The notes below the pieces were generated by a model. The model was not told the DNA's origin. It ran no database searches and saw only the letters and a program-made list of their open reading frames with translations. Position numbers and translations under genes: made by a program. From Daphnia carinata (lineage: Eukaryota; Arthropoda; Branchiopoda; Diplostraca; Daphniidae), in assembly GCF_022539665.2 (NCBI RefSeq), contig NC_081336.1, positions 5,348,221 through 5,412,220 on the forward strand: a DNA stretch of 64,000 bases, written 5' to 3'. How positions within the stretch are numbered: position 1 is the first letter of the stretch; the number at the start of each line of letters is the position of its first letter. Positions 9,943-20,518 of the stretch are shown here, one piece after another.

Positions 9943-9960
9943 TGGTGCCGAAACCCGGGA
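9943..9960 (+). promoter_or_regulatory. BEL2 primer-binding site (tRNA-Phe)
   Basis: TGGTGCCGAAACCCGGGA lies two bases after the LTR end, identical to the BEL1 site but on the plus strand. It marks the start of BEL2 internal sequence. Confidence 0.88.
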
Positions 9961-10139
9961 CTCTGGAAATCGAATAGCGTAAATCTCCATTTCCAGCTGT
10001 CCAATTTTGTACTGTTGCGACCTCGTGTTGTTCACGTTCCGTGCTCACGCTGGTCGACCAACCGGTCGAACTGTATCCGTTGATATTGTCTACATCCTGT
10101 GTCTGTTAAGCATTTGTGCTACCCTACTTCAATTGCGAG

Positions 10140-11700
10140 ATGAGTGAGACCCAAGAAATTATCACAGATCCTACCAAGGAAGAATCCGCAGTCGCCTTAA
10201 AAATCGCCGAGTCGGCGCCGGTTCACCATGGAGGAAGTACTGGAGTCATCTCAAAACCCACCAAGGAAGAATCTGAAATGGCCTTAAAAATCGCAGAGAC
10301 GGGGCACGATCACCATGGTGGAAACACGAGTTACGACCCAACAATTCCCAGTCTCACTCATTCACGAGGTCTCCGGAAGAGAGAGCACACCACGCTGTCG
10401 ACCAGGATCCACGACTGTATCCGTCAACATCGTCAAGGCATTCGTCTCAGCAAGGGTCAATTGAGCATCTGGCGCATTGAACTCGTACGCCTCATTAACA
10501 TCTAGCATCGCGGTCGACTGTATCATCACTTGCATCGTCAGTCACTATCAACTCAACAGTGACAAAAGCAAGCGTAAAAGAAAATTCGGCTGTATCTACA
10601 AAGATTCAACAGCTCGAAACCCAAGCTCGCCACACGCAAGACGTCTTAACCAGACATGGGGAGCTTTTGCCAGACATCGTCAAAGACATTAAGAAGTCAT
10701 CTCTGCAAGCCAAACGGCAAAGTGAATCGTTACACGCGATCGAAGAATTCTACAATCGATCCAGGAGGTTAATGAAAAATCTTTAGCAACTGCCGAAAAG
10801 AAGATGGACATTCGATTTAAGTCTGCGACGGGCCAAATGATGGAAGAGAACGAGTCAAATGCAAATAAAGTTGAAGAGAAACTAGAAGCTATTCAGAAAC
10901 ACAGTGAGTCGCAGTACAAAGAACTTGACAGGCTAAAATACCTTGTACAACAGACGTGCACAAAAATGTCTAGACAGTGCCCCGAGGGTGAAAATGTATC
11001 ATCCCAAGGTCGGCTGGACACGTCGATACAAGGCATGTTGATGCTCAGCGTCGCGAAGCTATAGGATGACCGCAAGGCATTACCCCATCCTCACCGCCAC
11101 AGGCAGTCAATCTTTTGGAACAATGCAGAAGAGCCGGGACAACGGGCGAGCAAATAGACAGCATAGGGGCAACTATCGATATTTCCAACGATCCATCGTT
11201 TAGTTGCCAGCAACAGTCAAAGAGCGATCCAAAATCTGATTCTAGTCTCATCTGCCAACTTGTCAACTCTTTGAAAATGTCAGCATTTCCACCTCTCACC
11301 ATCACCAAGTTCGACGGGAACCCGTTGAACTACCAGATGTTTAATTCTAAGTTTACGACGCTGTATCACAAACGGTGCAGCGACAAAGGAATTCGACTAG
11401 CGCATCTGCGAGAGCTGCTTGCTACGCATGTTCTCAACTCTGTAGCTGATTGTGTGCACGACCCAAGCAAATACGAAGTGGTTTGGCATCGACTCGATCA
11501 AGAATATGGTCACACCACTATCATGGCTCAGGAAGATCTGAACAACCTCCTTCGACTTCAGTCCGTGCAGCCAAATGACAGCGCCAGTCTGAAAACCTTC
11601 TCCAACAAGCTTCATGGGTCTGTCTCCGCTCTGTCAACATCTGGACTCGCAAGCGAATTAGAGTCACTGGCCACCTCATGCATGTCGTCACCATTACGCT
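10140..11700 (+). pseudogene. BEL2 Gag, multiple frame breaks
   Basis: BEL2 Gag begins at the ATG at 10140 (MSETQEIITDPTKEES). The first frame runs to 10503 and holds two copies of a TKEESxxALKIAE repeat. Coiled-coil segments follow in 10559-10786 and 10804-11061. The DUF1759-like core lies in 11115-11690 (FDGNPLNYQMFNSKFTTLYH, VVWHRLDQEYGH, LKTFSNKLHGSVSALS). The segments lie in shifted frames or are separated by stops, and coding is lost at about 11690, where foreign sequence starts. Confidence 0.75.
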
Positions 11701-12280
11701 TTTTCAGACAGCTAACACAGTTTACTGTAAAAGCAGACGTATTTCTGTTTGCTTTTACGTAATGAGTTCAGCGCCTCAAGTGGAAACAAGATAAACTATT
11801 TTTGACGGGAAAAACTTAGCACAGTCTTCACTTTAAAAAATTCCCGTTCCTAAAATAATTGATATTAAGTTATATTCCCGTTCCTAAAATAATTGATATT
11901 AAGTTATATTACTAAAATAGGATATAGTTTAATGAATATCCTATCGATTAATGTAATTGCGACATCTAGAAAACATTTCCTTATATTAAAAAAAAAATTC
12001 TAAAAAATGAGGTAGTGTCATTAGGCACCCTATAAGATCAACGCGGTGTTCGGATAATACATGACTAGCATGTAAGTCAAAAAGTCTTATAGATAAAAAA
12101 TTTAAAAAAATAGTGCTAAATAGCCCATTATTTAATTAATATCAGGGCAAAATTTTATTTTTTTATCTTCATTTTTAATGGCCCTTTTTTACGCTTGTGC
12201 AAGGGACCCTACCGCCATAAGACACCCTGTAAAAAAGCCCCAAAAACCCTCGGTGTTCGGATACTAAGGGCGGGTACTGT
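11700..12280. mobile_element. AT-rich insertion in BEL2 gag with a Tc1-like right end
   Basis: About 580 bases of non-coding sequence interrupt BEL2 gag. They contain a perfect tandem copy of a 34-base unit (TTCCCGTTCCTAAAATAATT..., about 11847-11914) and a small hairpin around GTAAAAGCAGACG at 11728-11758. The right boundary GGGTACTGTA is the reverse of a TACAGTACCC terminus, as in Tc1/mariner elements, and GGTGTTCGGATA occurs twice inside (near 12042 and 12252). No matching left terminus was found, so part is deleted or more than one insertion is involved. Confidence 0.5.
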
Positions 12281-13469
12281 ATGTCTACCATCAACCACGT
12301 CACCACCTCGACGCCTGAAAGAAACTTTCTGCAAACAAAAGAGGGAGGTCTGCGGGTGAACCCATCCAATACAACCTCGTTTAGCCAAACAAGAGGCAGC
12401 CCAACGTGCTTTGTCTGCAGAGATCCAATACACAAAATCGAGGAGTGTAGCACCTTTAGGAAGATGTCTCAAACAAAAGGAGCGGAGACGGTCTTCAATG
12501 CAGGGCGATGTCTCCGTTGTCTCACAGGAAAACACACCAGCCGACTCTGCAGACAGAAATCGATTCGATGTTCGGTCGAAGGATGCAAGTATCCGGGGCA
12601 CTCGACGTTGCTTCATGGTTCCGAGTTTTCCACAAGAAAAAATGCAAGCACCTCCAGTGACTACAAGACCACACCAGAATCGACACCACCGCGTCGAGTA
12701 ACTTTCGACAAAAAAGTTGACGAATCCTTCCTTGGTGCCGTATCACGCACTGGTTTGAACACACCACGTCAAGTGCTTTTCAAAATTGTTCCTGTTAGTC
12801 TACAACATGGAAAGAAGGTCTTCGATACTTTTGTATTTTTAGACAGCGGAAGCGACTCCACCTTAATCCGAAGTGATGTGGCCAGAACTCAACTAGGTTT
12901 ATCTGGGCCGACAACGAAGATCAACGTGACTTCTTACGACGGGGGAGTTAATCCAGTAAATGCTCACATAGTGGACTTCTTCATCAGTTCGCGAGACGGT
13001 TCGACTTCGTTTAAAGCAAGAAGAGCGTATGCAGTAGAAAATCTACAAATCGCTCAAAATCCAGCCTTTTCGGGCTTACAAGCAAAGGCATTCCCTCATC
13101 TCAGAAGTCCAGTCCGATCAAGTTACGACTCTAATTGGTCTCGATGTAGCAGATGCTCACGACCACAGCGAATCGCGTAAACCAATGGATGGGTCGACTG
13201 GACCGGTGGCTTTCAACACGCCGTTTGGATGGTGCCTGGGAGGCAAAGTGGGCCCGCAAAGCGAACAGGAGCAAACAAGCCATTATGTAGCCCACATCAC
13301 ATCGAGAGAAGATGAAAGGAGCCTTTACGAACTTATCGAGCGTTTTTGGAGGCTGAAGGCGAAGGACGCTGTACAGCCTCCCCCACTCATGTCAGCAGAC
13401 GATCGCCGGGGAGAGGAGATTCCGGAGAGGACCACCAGATACATCGGGAACCATCATCATGTTGGCTGA
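12281..13469 (+). pseudogene. BEL2 zinc knuckles and protease
   Basis: Frame 12281-13177 carries Gag knuckles (CFVCRDPIHKIEEC, RCLRCLTGKHTSRLC, CKYPGHSTLLHGSE). The aspartic protease follows with active site FVFLDSGSDSTLIRSD. The frame then breaks at about 13100, and 13185-13466 continues with the BEL-specific TPFGWCLGGKVG. Domain order matches BEL1. At least one frameshift means the region cannot make a complete product. Confidence 0.82.
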
Positions 13470-13510
13470 TGTAGAAGGTCGACAATCGAGAGTTACCAGA
13501 CAACCGTAGT

Positions 13511-14585
13511 ATGGCGCTCAGCCGCCTTTTCCAAATTGAACGTCGCTTCAAGAGAGACCCTAGCTACGCCAAACGATATGATGACGTCATTCAAGAATAC
13601 ATTGACGTTGGCCATGCTCGTCTCTTGTCCACTGAAGAAGCTAAAAGGAGAACACCAAAAACGAACTACATGCCTCATCATGGCGTTCAAAGTTCGACGA
13701 GTTTGACGACAAAGACACGAGTGGTCTTCGACTGTTCAGCAGAGTGTGAAGGTACTTCCCTGAACAAAAATCTTCTTCGTGGTCCGAACTACCTCCTAAG
13801 CCTACTTGGAATAATCTTGTGCTTCCGCAAGCACCAAACTCCCATCAGTCGTGACATAGAGAAGATGTATCATCAGGTTTTGGTTCCAGAAGAGGATCAA
13901 GATGCCTTTCGTTTTTTGTACCGGTCTCCGAACAGCACGTCGCCACCGCTCACCTACAGAATGACAGTCCATGTCTTTGGAGCCGTTTCGTCGCCGTCAA
14001 CTTGTTTGTTTTCCTTAAGCAAATCAGCTGAAGACAACAAACGGAAATTTCCAGACGCAGAAGCCAGCGTAAGAACAAGCTTCTACGTCGACAACTATCT
14101 GGATTCGTTCAAGTCGGAAGAAGAGGCAATCAAACGGGCCCACCAGCTAAAGGAACTGTTGCAGCGGGGGGGGGGGGTTTAATCTCACCAAATGGTCGTC
14201 CTCGTCAAGAAAGGTCCTAGCAGCGCTAAAACCATTGGGCTTGGCCAATTCAAAGCTCGACTTAGACCTAGACAAATTGCCCATGGATCGCGCCCTAGGG
14301 ATCTTTTGGGATAGTGAAATCGACGCGTTCACTTTCAAGGTGGGAGAAAAGGTCCAGTTACACGCCACACCTACTAAAAGAAATCTCGTAAGTATGGTGG
14401 CCACCGTATACGATCCGCTTGGTTTCGTTGCTCCAGTGGTATTCGCCATGAAGATGTTGACACAAGAAGTATGGCGAGCCAAGGTGGTCTGGGATGAAGA
14501 GCTACTCGAACCCTTGAAATGTCGATTTCAAAAATGGTGTCAAAGTTTGCCAAACTTAGCATACGTTACAGTTCGCGATGGCTAA
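13511..14585 (+). pseudogene. BEL2 reverse transcriptase, frame-broken
   Basis: Frame 13511-14179 holds most of the RT: TRVVFDCSAECEGTSLNKNL, YHQVLVPEEDQDAFRFLYR and the catalytic SFYVDNYLDSF. A run of ten G residues at 14167-14176 marks a frame break, and the thumb continues in 14235-14585 (DRALGIFWDSEID, ATVYDPLGFVAPVVF). Sequence is clearly related to BEL1 RT but from a different subfamily, as judged by eye. Confidence 0.85.
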
Positions 14586-16398
14586 TAAACGTCGTCACGT
14601 TTCAGGAGTCATGAATCCAGCAGACGTTTGCAGTAGAGGATTGGATCCCGAAAATCTCAAAGAATTGCAGCAGTTCCATCAAGGGCCAGCCTTTCTGTTG
14701 TTGGAACCTCCATTGTGGCCACAGTGGGATCAAATCGAACAAAACGACCATCAAGATCCCGAAGCCATTCATGTCTACACAACAAGAACCGAGCCGAGTG
14801 ACAATGTGATTGACCAGTGCGTAGAATATTATTCAAACAAAGTGCGCCTGGAGCGAGTACTTGCGTGGTGTTTGCGTTTTATCTCAAATTGTTGCGCCAA
14901 ACTAAAGAAAGTGAAGGTGACATCAGGAGAATTGACGCCAGTCGAGACTGAAGCAGCTCTGGCAATGTGCATTCAACGTGCACAAGAAGTAGCATACCCA
15001 GAAGACATGTTGTTCTTAAAAAAGGGCAAAGAACTGCCAAACCGGTCGAAACTCAAGCAGTTCTCGACCATTATCGATGAACAACATTTAATTCGAGTGG
15101 GCGGTCGAATTGGTCAAGCACCTGTCGACTATGTGACAAGACACCCAGTGATTTTACCTCCAGAGGAACGTATCACAAGGCTAATAGTCTGGGATGCTCA
15201 CATTCGAAATTACCACATTAAAGCCGATCGCTTATTGTGCGAACTTCGAACAATGTACTGGATAGTCTCTGGACGAAGGGTGATGAAATCTATACTCAAC
15301 AAGTGCATTCCCTGCAAGCGAAGAAACGTACAACCAGTCGCACCACTGATGGCCCAGCTACCAGTTCATGGTATAACGCCTTTCTTGCCTCCGTTCACTC
15401 ATACAGGAGTCGACTATTTTGGCCCACTAACTGTCAAAGTCGGAGGGAGAGGGCGGCGGCACGAAAAAAGATGGATTTGTCTCTTTACCTGCCTTACAAC
15501 CCGATCAGTGCATTTAGAAGTGACTGCCAGCCTCAGTGCCGAGGCATTTTTATTGGCCTTTTCTCGATTCTCCAGCATGAGGGGAGAGCCAATCGTTTTG
15601 TATAGCGACAGCGGCACAAATTTTGTAGCTGGAGAAAGGGAGTTAAATGAGGCAGTCGAAGAATTACACAACAGCAAAGACTACCTGGAAGCACAGTTCA
15701 CTTGTCGAAACATCGAGTGGCGTTTTTCTCCGCCAAGTGGACCTCAGTTCGGGGAGTTTGGGAGAGGCTCGTGCAATCGTGCAAAAGAGCCATGAAAGTG
15801 ACCCTCGGAAACAGTGTCGTAAGTGACCAAGTCTTAAATACTGTTGTGGCTGAAATCGGGGAATTGCTTAATGCTCGACCGCTAACTCATCTCAGCGTAA
15901 ACTCTGAAGATCCCGACACTCTCACTCCAAAAAATTTTTTACACGCAAGACCAATGTCGTACATCCCGCTGGCATTCGTCCATCTAGACAACATGAGCAT
16001 CTCAAAAAACCAGTTCACGCAAAGTCGGCTCATCGTCAACCACTATTGGAAAAGATGGATCACTGAATGTCTTCCGTATCTAACTGAAAGAAAAAAATGG
16101 GCCAAGAGTCACAAAAACATCGAAGTGAACGATATTGTACTCGTTGTCGATCCATTAACTCCTCGGGGGCAGTGGCCATTGGGAAAGGTAGTCGAAATTT
16201 TCCCTACCGTGTCTGATAATGTCGTACGCGTAGCTAAAGTAAAAATTTCCGGCGCAAAAAATACCTTAACTCGTCCCGTGACTAGATTATGCGTGCTGTT
16301 AACGGAAAACGAAATCACATCTGAAACGGGTCAGACACCCACACTGCCAAACTCGCTTAAGGGCGAAAAGGAAGAAAAAATAACCATCCAATTACCGT
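14578..16398 (+). pseudogene. BEL2 integrase and tail; RNase H deleted
   Basis: Frame 14578-15795 begins with the RNase H-to-integrase linker (SGVMNPADVCSRGLDPEN), so almost the whole RNase H domain that BEL1 keeps is absent at the 14575 junction. The zinc-binding part (HIRNYHIKADRLL, CIPCKR) and core (HTGVDYFGPLTVKVGGRGRR, VLYSDSGTNF) follow. A frame change near 15750 moves to 15702-16398, which contains VWERLVQSCKRAMK and the tail LVVDPLTPRGQWPLGKVVEI. The stop at 16398 looks like the natural end of pol. Confidence 0.85.
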
Positions 16399-16522
16399 AG
16401 TTGACAATTCACGTGATATTGTCTAGGTCCGCCCTCTAGTAAGCCCTTAGGCAATTCACTCTTTCGCACGTCGTCTAGCACATTGTGACAATTTCAGTCA
16501 GCAGTGCTAGTCGACCTCTCAA

Positions 16523-17046
16523 GTGTCTCAACTCTTCGTAGTGTTTCGAACCTGTGCCAAACAAATTTGTGTCGAACTTAAAAGTGCCAGTGAATTTAGA
16601 CGAGTTAGAAGATCGTCAGAAGAAACTCTCTGTGTGCTAATCTGTCGTCGCAATTATATTACAAAGCAGATCTGTGAGGAAATCATGGTGACCGTCTCAC
16701 CACGCTATACCCCGACGCAATAATCTCCATCATCCACGCCCACGCTTTCACTATCCGCTGTAGTCGCTCCACGCTTTACGCCATCTTTACCGTGTTTTGT
16801 GGACCATGTAGAATTGGTGCCTCCACACAACTTCGACCAGTGCGAGGTCTTCATCGGGAAAATTACGGCCACTGAACGAGCACAACTGATCGCCCGGCGC
16901 TCGTTATGTTTCCGGTGTTGGAAGAGAGGAGACTTCATCGGCGAGAAGAAACACATCGGAACAAGCTGCACCCACCCTAGACACTGCCTCTGATGCAACA
17001 GCGCTATCCATCATCAGTTGCTGTGTAAAGCCAGCTTCGTCACTCG
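16523..17046 (+). pseudogene. BEL2 post-integrase zinc-knuckle ORF
   Basis: After the pol stop, 16523-16720 and 16799-16990 contain short open frames. The second reads NFDQCEVFIGKITATERAQL, then CFRCWKRGD, C, HPRHCL and, after an in-frame TGA, CNSAIHHQLLC. The Cys/His spacing and the CEEF/CEVF lead-in match the ORF downstream of BEL1 integrase (2930-3446). The frame is broken in this copy. I infer a nucleocapsid-like role; no further function is visible. Confidence 0.55.
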
Positions 17047-17355
17047 TCAGAGTGGCCAATAGTGCAATTTGTCGACCCCAGTTTTTTTCTTCACATTTAG
17101 AATCTGGAAATTCTTTGTTCTCCATGCCATGTTTTGTTTTCGTAACCAAATGTTGTTTGTTGAAGTGACAAACAAGGGCCCGCTGTCACCGATTTGACCC
17201 TTTAAGTCGTCAGTCAGTCTCATTTTGTGTTTTTTGAGTCTTCTTTCTGTTCCCTTTGGAGTCCACAATCACGTCGAAATTCCCTCTTATCCAACGAAAT
17301 ATACCTTGGTTTTTGTTTAAATCAAGAATTGCAAACCTTCGTTTAGTTTCTTAAT
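17047..17355. other. BEL2 3' untranslated region, no gene seen
   Basis: This is non-coding sequence between the last BEL2 coding trace and the recognisable LTR fragment. I see no ORF, repeat or promoter I can support. Confidence 0.4.
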
Positions 17356-17433
17356 AGTACAAGACAGGAAACTAAGAGCTGAAAGACTGACATTCAAAGC
17401 AATTGCTATTTCTCTCTCTCGAGATACGCGACA
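17356..17433 (+). repeat. BEL2 3' LTR, end fragment
   Basis: AGTACAAGACAGGAAACTAA through CGAGATACGCGACA matches the last 85 or so bases of the LTR at 9601-9940. Satellite sequence starts immediately after CA, so this is the outer end of the insertion. Confidence 0.75.
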
Positions 17434-18011
17434 TACACGTATATTTGATACTGTTTGATTATAGATATTGAAACTCACTGTATTACACTATATTCACATT
17501 GAATATACGTATATTTAATACTGTTTAATGTAGATCATGAAACTGATACTATAACACTATATTCACATTGAATACACGTATATTTGATACTGTTTGATGT
17601 GTAGATCATGAAACTGATTCTATGACACTTTATTCACATTGAATACACGTATATTACATGCTGTTTGAATGCAGATATCGAAACTGATTCTATAACATTA
17701 TATTCACATTGAATACACGTATATTTGATAGTGTTTGAATGTAGATCATGAAACTGATTCTATAACACTATATTCACATTAAATACACGTATATTTGATA
17801 CTGTTTGAATGTAGATCATGTAACTGCTTCTATAACACTATATTCACATTGAATACAAGCAAATTTGATACCGTTTGAATGTATATATTGAAACTCACTG
17901 TATCACATTATATTCACATTGAATACACGTATATTTGACGCAGTTTCAATGTAGATATTGAAAATCACTGTATCACACTATATTCACATTGACTACACGT
18001 ATATTTGATAC
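17434..18011 (+). repeat. 70-bp satellite, block 2 (about 8 monomers)
   Basis: The same 70-bp monomers as block 1, with A and B variants, run in the same orientation. Divergence between monomers is visible (for example ACTACACGTA and AAGCAAATTTGA variants). The block ends inside a monomer where the G2 LTR begins. Confidence 0.95.
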
Positions 18012-18259
18012 TGTCGCGTACTCGTCTTAAAAGCTCAGAGTCAAGGAGTGTATTCAAGGTCTACTCGCTACCACAGTGTTCGAAAGACTAACTAGAGTTG
18101 AGCCCGCCAGCCGCCGACAACACAGTCGATGGGTCGAGTCCAGCCGGATGGGATCCGGTGACCGTCCGGTCACACCAGTCTCATGTAACGAAGACAAATC
18201 CCGGCGGATGGTGTCCAGACGACTGGAATTGGAGTGCGTCCGGTTCGATGGTCGCGACA
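18012..18259 (-). repeat. G2 3' LTR
   Basis: This 248-bp LTR matches 25456-25684 apart from scattered substitutions and a block around 18092-18113 that is missing in the other copy. It is terminated by TG and CA inside the inverted repeat TGTCGCG/CGCGACA. Confidence 0.92.
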
Positions 18260-18272
18260 GATCCCCCTCTTC
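18260..18272 (-). other. G2 polypurine tract
   Basis: On the minus strand GAAGAGGGGGATC ends exactly at the 3' LTR, the expected plus-strand primer site. Bases 18273-18495 are a short 3' UTR with T-rich minus-strand sequence. Confidence 0.7.
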
Positions 18273-18495
18273 AAGCCCTACTCGTCCCGAGTAGGACCGC
18301 GAGCGGCCGACGCGATCAAGAACAGACAGGCTAACAGCTACAGATACCAAGTAAACGGTAACGAATAGGCATAACCAAACAAACAAAGGGAGAGAGAAAA
18401 AAAAACAACCATCAATCAAAGAAAAAAAAGGAAAAAGAAGAGAAGAAAGAGACAAAAAAATAGAAAACACGTTAAGAGCGTTAAGTACGATACAC

Positions 18496-20518
18496 TCATG
18501 GGGAAGCTCCCTCAACTGCTCCTTCTACCGCCGGCGACTCGTCACGTTCGGCCTCCTCCAAAGACTCGTGTTGGGCGAGACGGTCCTCCAGTTGCTGGAC
18601 CTGAAGGTGTAGCCACGCGACCACCGCCAGCGTTGGAATGATCGTGCTGATAAGGGACGCAACCCAATCGTAGCCGGAGGATTCTGATACTGGAGTCTCG
18701 TCCATTCTCCGCAGCAAATCCTGGACGTCATTCAAGTTCCGCTGGGCCTCTTCACGCGTCTTGGGGTCTACGAACAGCTCGGTAGGGTTCCGTGTCGGTG
18801 GTACGGGGGCTACCGTGATCTCCGTCTTCCGTGGTCGAGCTGTCGGCGAGTATAGGTCGGGGGTGTCTATAGGCGTTGCCTCGAGCGTGGTTCCTCCCTC
18901 CGCACCCGCCGGAAAGATCCACTCGTCCGAATGTGCGGTACAGGCTGGCGGCAGCTGGAAAACATCTACCGGGTTCAGCTTTAGCGTCTGTCGAGGAGGT
19001 CCCGAGAACCCGGTTGGGCACGACACGACAATTTCTTGGCTTTTGGTAGCCGAAAGCATCCAACGTCGTCGTCCGGGTCCGACCAGCGCTCCACCTCCCG
19101 TGTGTCATCTCTCCAAAGCGCGAAAGCGCAAGAGGGTCTTGTGGTCTTCCGTAACAACCCAGTGTAAAAGCGGCATATAGGAATTTCGCCCCCGCAATGA
19201 GAGGTCTCTCCTGGTGTCAATTCCACGAAGACCTGCAGGTCGGGAGCTAGAGCGATAGTCTCCGGTAGCTCCAATTGCTTGCCGGCTCTGCCGTTTTCTA
19301 TCGCTTCAGGTAAATTGACGATCCGATACAGGTGGAATAGGTGGTTCCGATCGACTAGGGGAAGGTCTATGAGGATCCGGATGACACCCTCTGCTACTCG
19401 TAGCCTCACTTTAGCGTCCCTGTACAAGGTCCAGGTGTCCCCAAGCGAGGAACCGGTCATGAGGTCCCAACCAGGAGGCAGTTGTCGATGAATTGACTCC
19501 AAAACTGTCTTGACCTGCTTCGGCGGGAACAATCTTGCGGGGAGGTGTCCCCCGGCCACGGCGCTCAAACCTGCCTCTACATCGGTGGCGAAGTCCTCCA
19601 ACCATGTTAGGCCTTGTTCCACTGTTTAAAAGGCTCGGTCGACCGCGAGCCATGTCACCCACCTCTCTTCATCCGCTGCCTGTGTGCGCAAGACTTGGGC
19701 CTGTAAATGTCGGAGAGAAGTGGACAGATTATTGTCTTCGGTCAGCAAACCACGTAACATTTCCGCGTGTGACTGTAGTTCCCACAAGGTGGCGTTGACC
19801 ACCGTTGCCTGGTGCTCCACAAGATGGGCTATCTCCTTATTCTGCTCCAACGTCCTGGACACGGTCTGGCTAAGGTGAAGCACATCCTTCTCGGTGGCGG
19901 TGCCGAACATCCATTTTAACAGATCGCCCCCTCCATCAATTACCCCTCGCGCCGCGTCGGGGTTACCACTACCGGGGTGAGCCGTTCCTTCGTCTTCAAT
20001 AAGCGGTCCGCGGCTCGCTGCTTCCGGGCCTTGATGTATTCTTGGGTCATGATTTGGAACTTGTTGTCCCCGACGTAAGGCTTTAAGTCGCGCAGCCAGA
20101 AGTCGAGACGTTCCAGCATAGATAGCGCGGGTCTAGTCGCCAACTCGGTCACAATGGTCCAGGTGGATTCGCTGAAGGCCACTTCCCCTTTCTCGAGGAA
20201 TGCGACGCTACCACGGACTACTAGATCGGAAGCGGGGGGTTCACCGGCCGCCGTTAACAGAAGGAACAATTGTGCCAGCAGGGCTAGCCCGTAGCGCAAC
20301 GGTGGCCGCCTGTTGCGTAGTGGGCGTTGGTTTCTCCGGCCTTCGTCGGCTTCGGGTGGTAGGGGACTCTCGGTCTCGGTCAAGACTGCCGGTTCCGCTG
20401 GCACGGATGGGGTAACGATTCTCGGTGGGCTCGGCACCTGCACCCATCCAGGCTTTCCCGCGGAGATATAACTGTAGTATCTGGTACTTCGGAGAGGAGT
20501 CCCTCCTGTTCTTCCCAA
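18496..20518 (-). pseudogene. env: G2 env, baculovirus-F/errantivirus-like fusion protein, broken
   Basis: Four consecutive open segments make up a class-I-type Env. Segment 20518-19940 has a hydrophobic signal-like stretch (YGLALLAQLFLLLTAAG), STWTIVTEL, and a basic cleavage-site-like ARKQRAADR. Segment 19945-19626 starts with the fusion-peptide-like VIDGGGDLLKWMFGTATEKD followed by heptad-rich helix. Segment 19622-18981 is the ectodomain with CGGEIPIC. Segment 19059-18496 ends with a membrane anchor (WVASLISTIIPTLAVVAWLH) and an acidic tail. An in-frame TAA at 19626 and two frame changes break it. The F-like family assignment comes from the GGG...FGTA motif. Confidence 0.75.

Noticed and set aside
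17041-17268. Minus-strand ORFs after BEL2 as a separate gene
   Set aside because: Short, no domain, antisense to the BEL2 3' region; no promoter or splice support.
1939-17433. One giant composite transposon bounded by the 8-base TACACGTA on both sides
   Set aside because: TACACGTA is part of every satellite monomer, so its presence at both edges is expected by chance of phase and cannot prove a single insertion.
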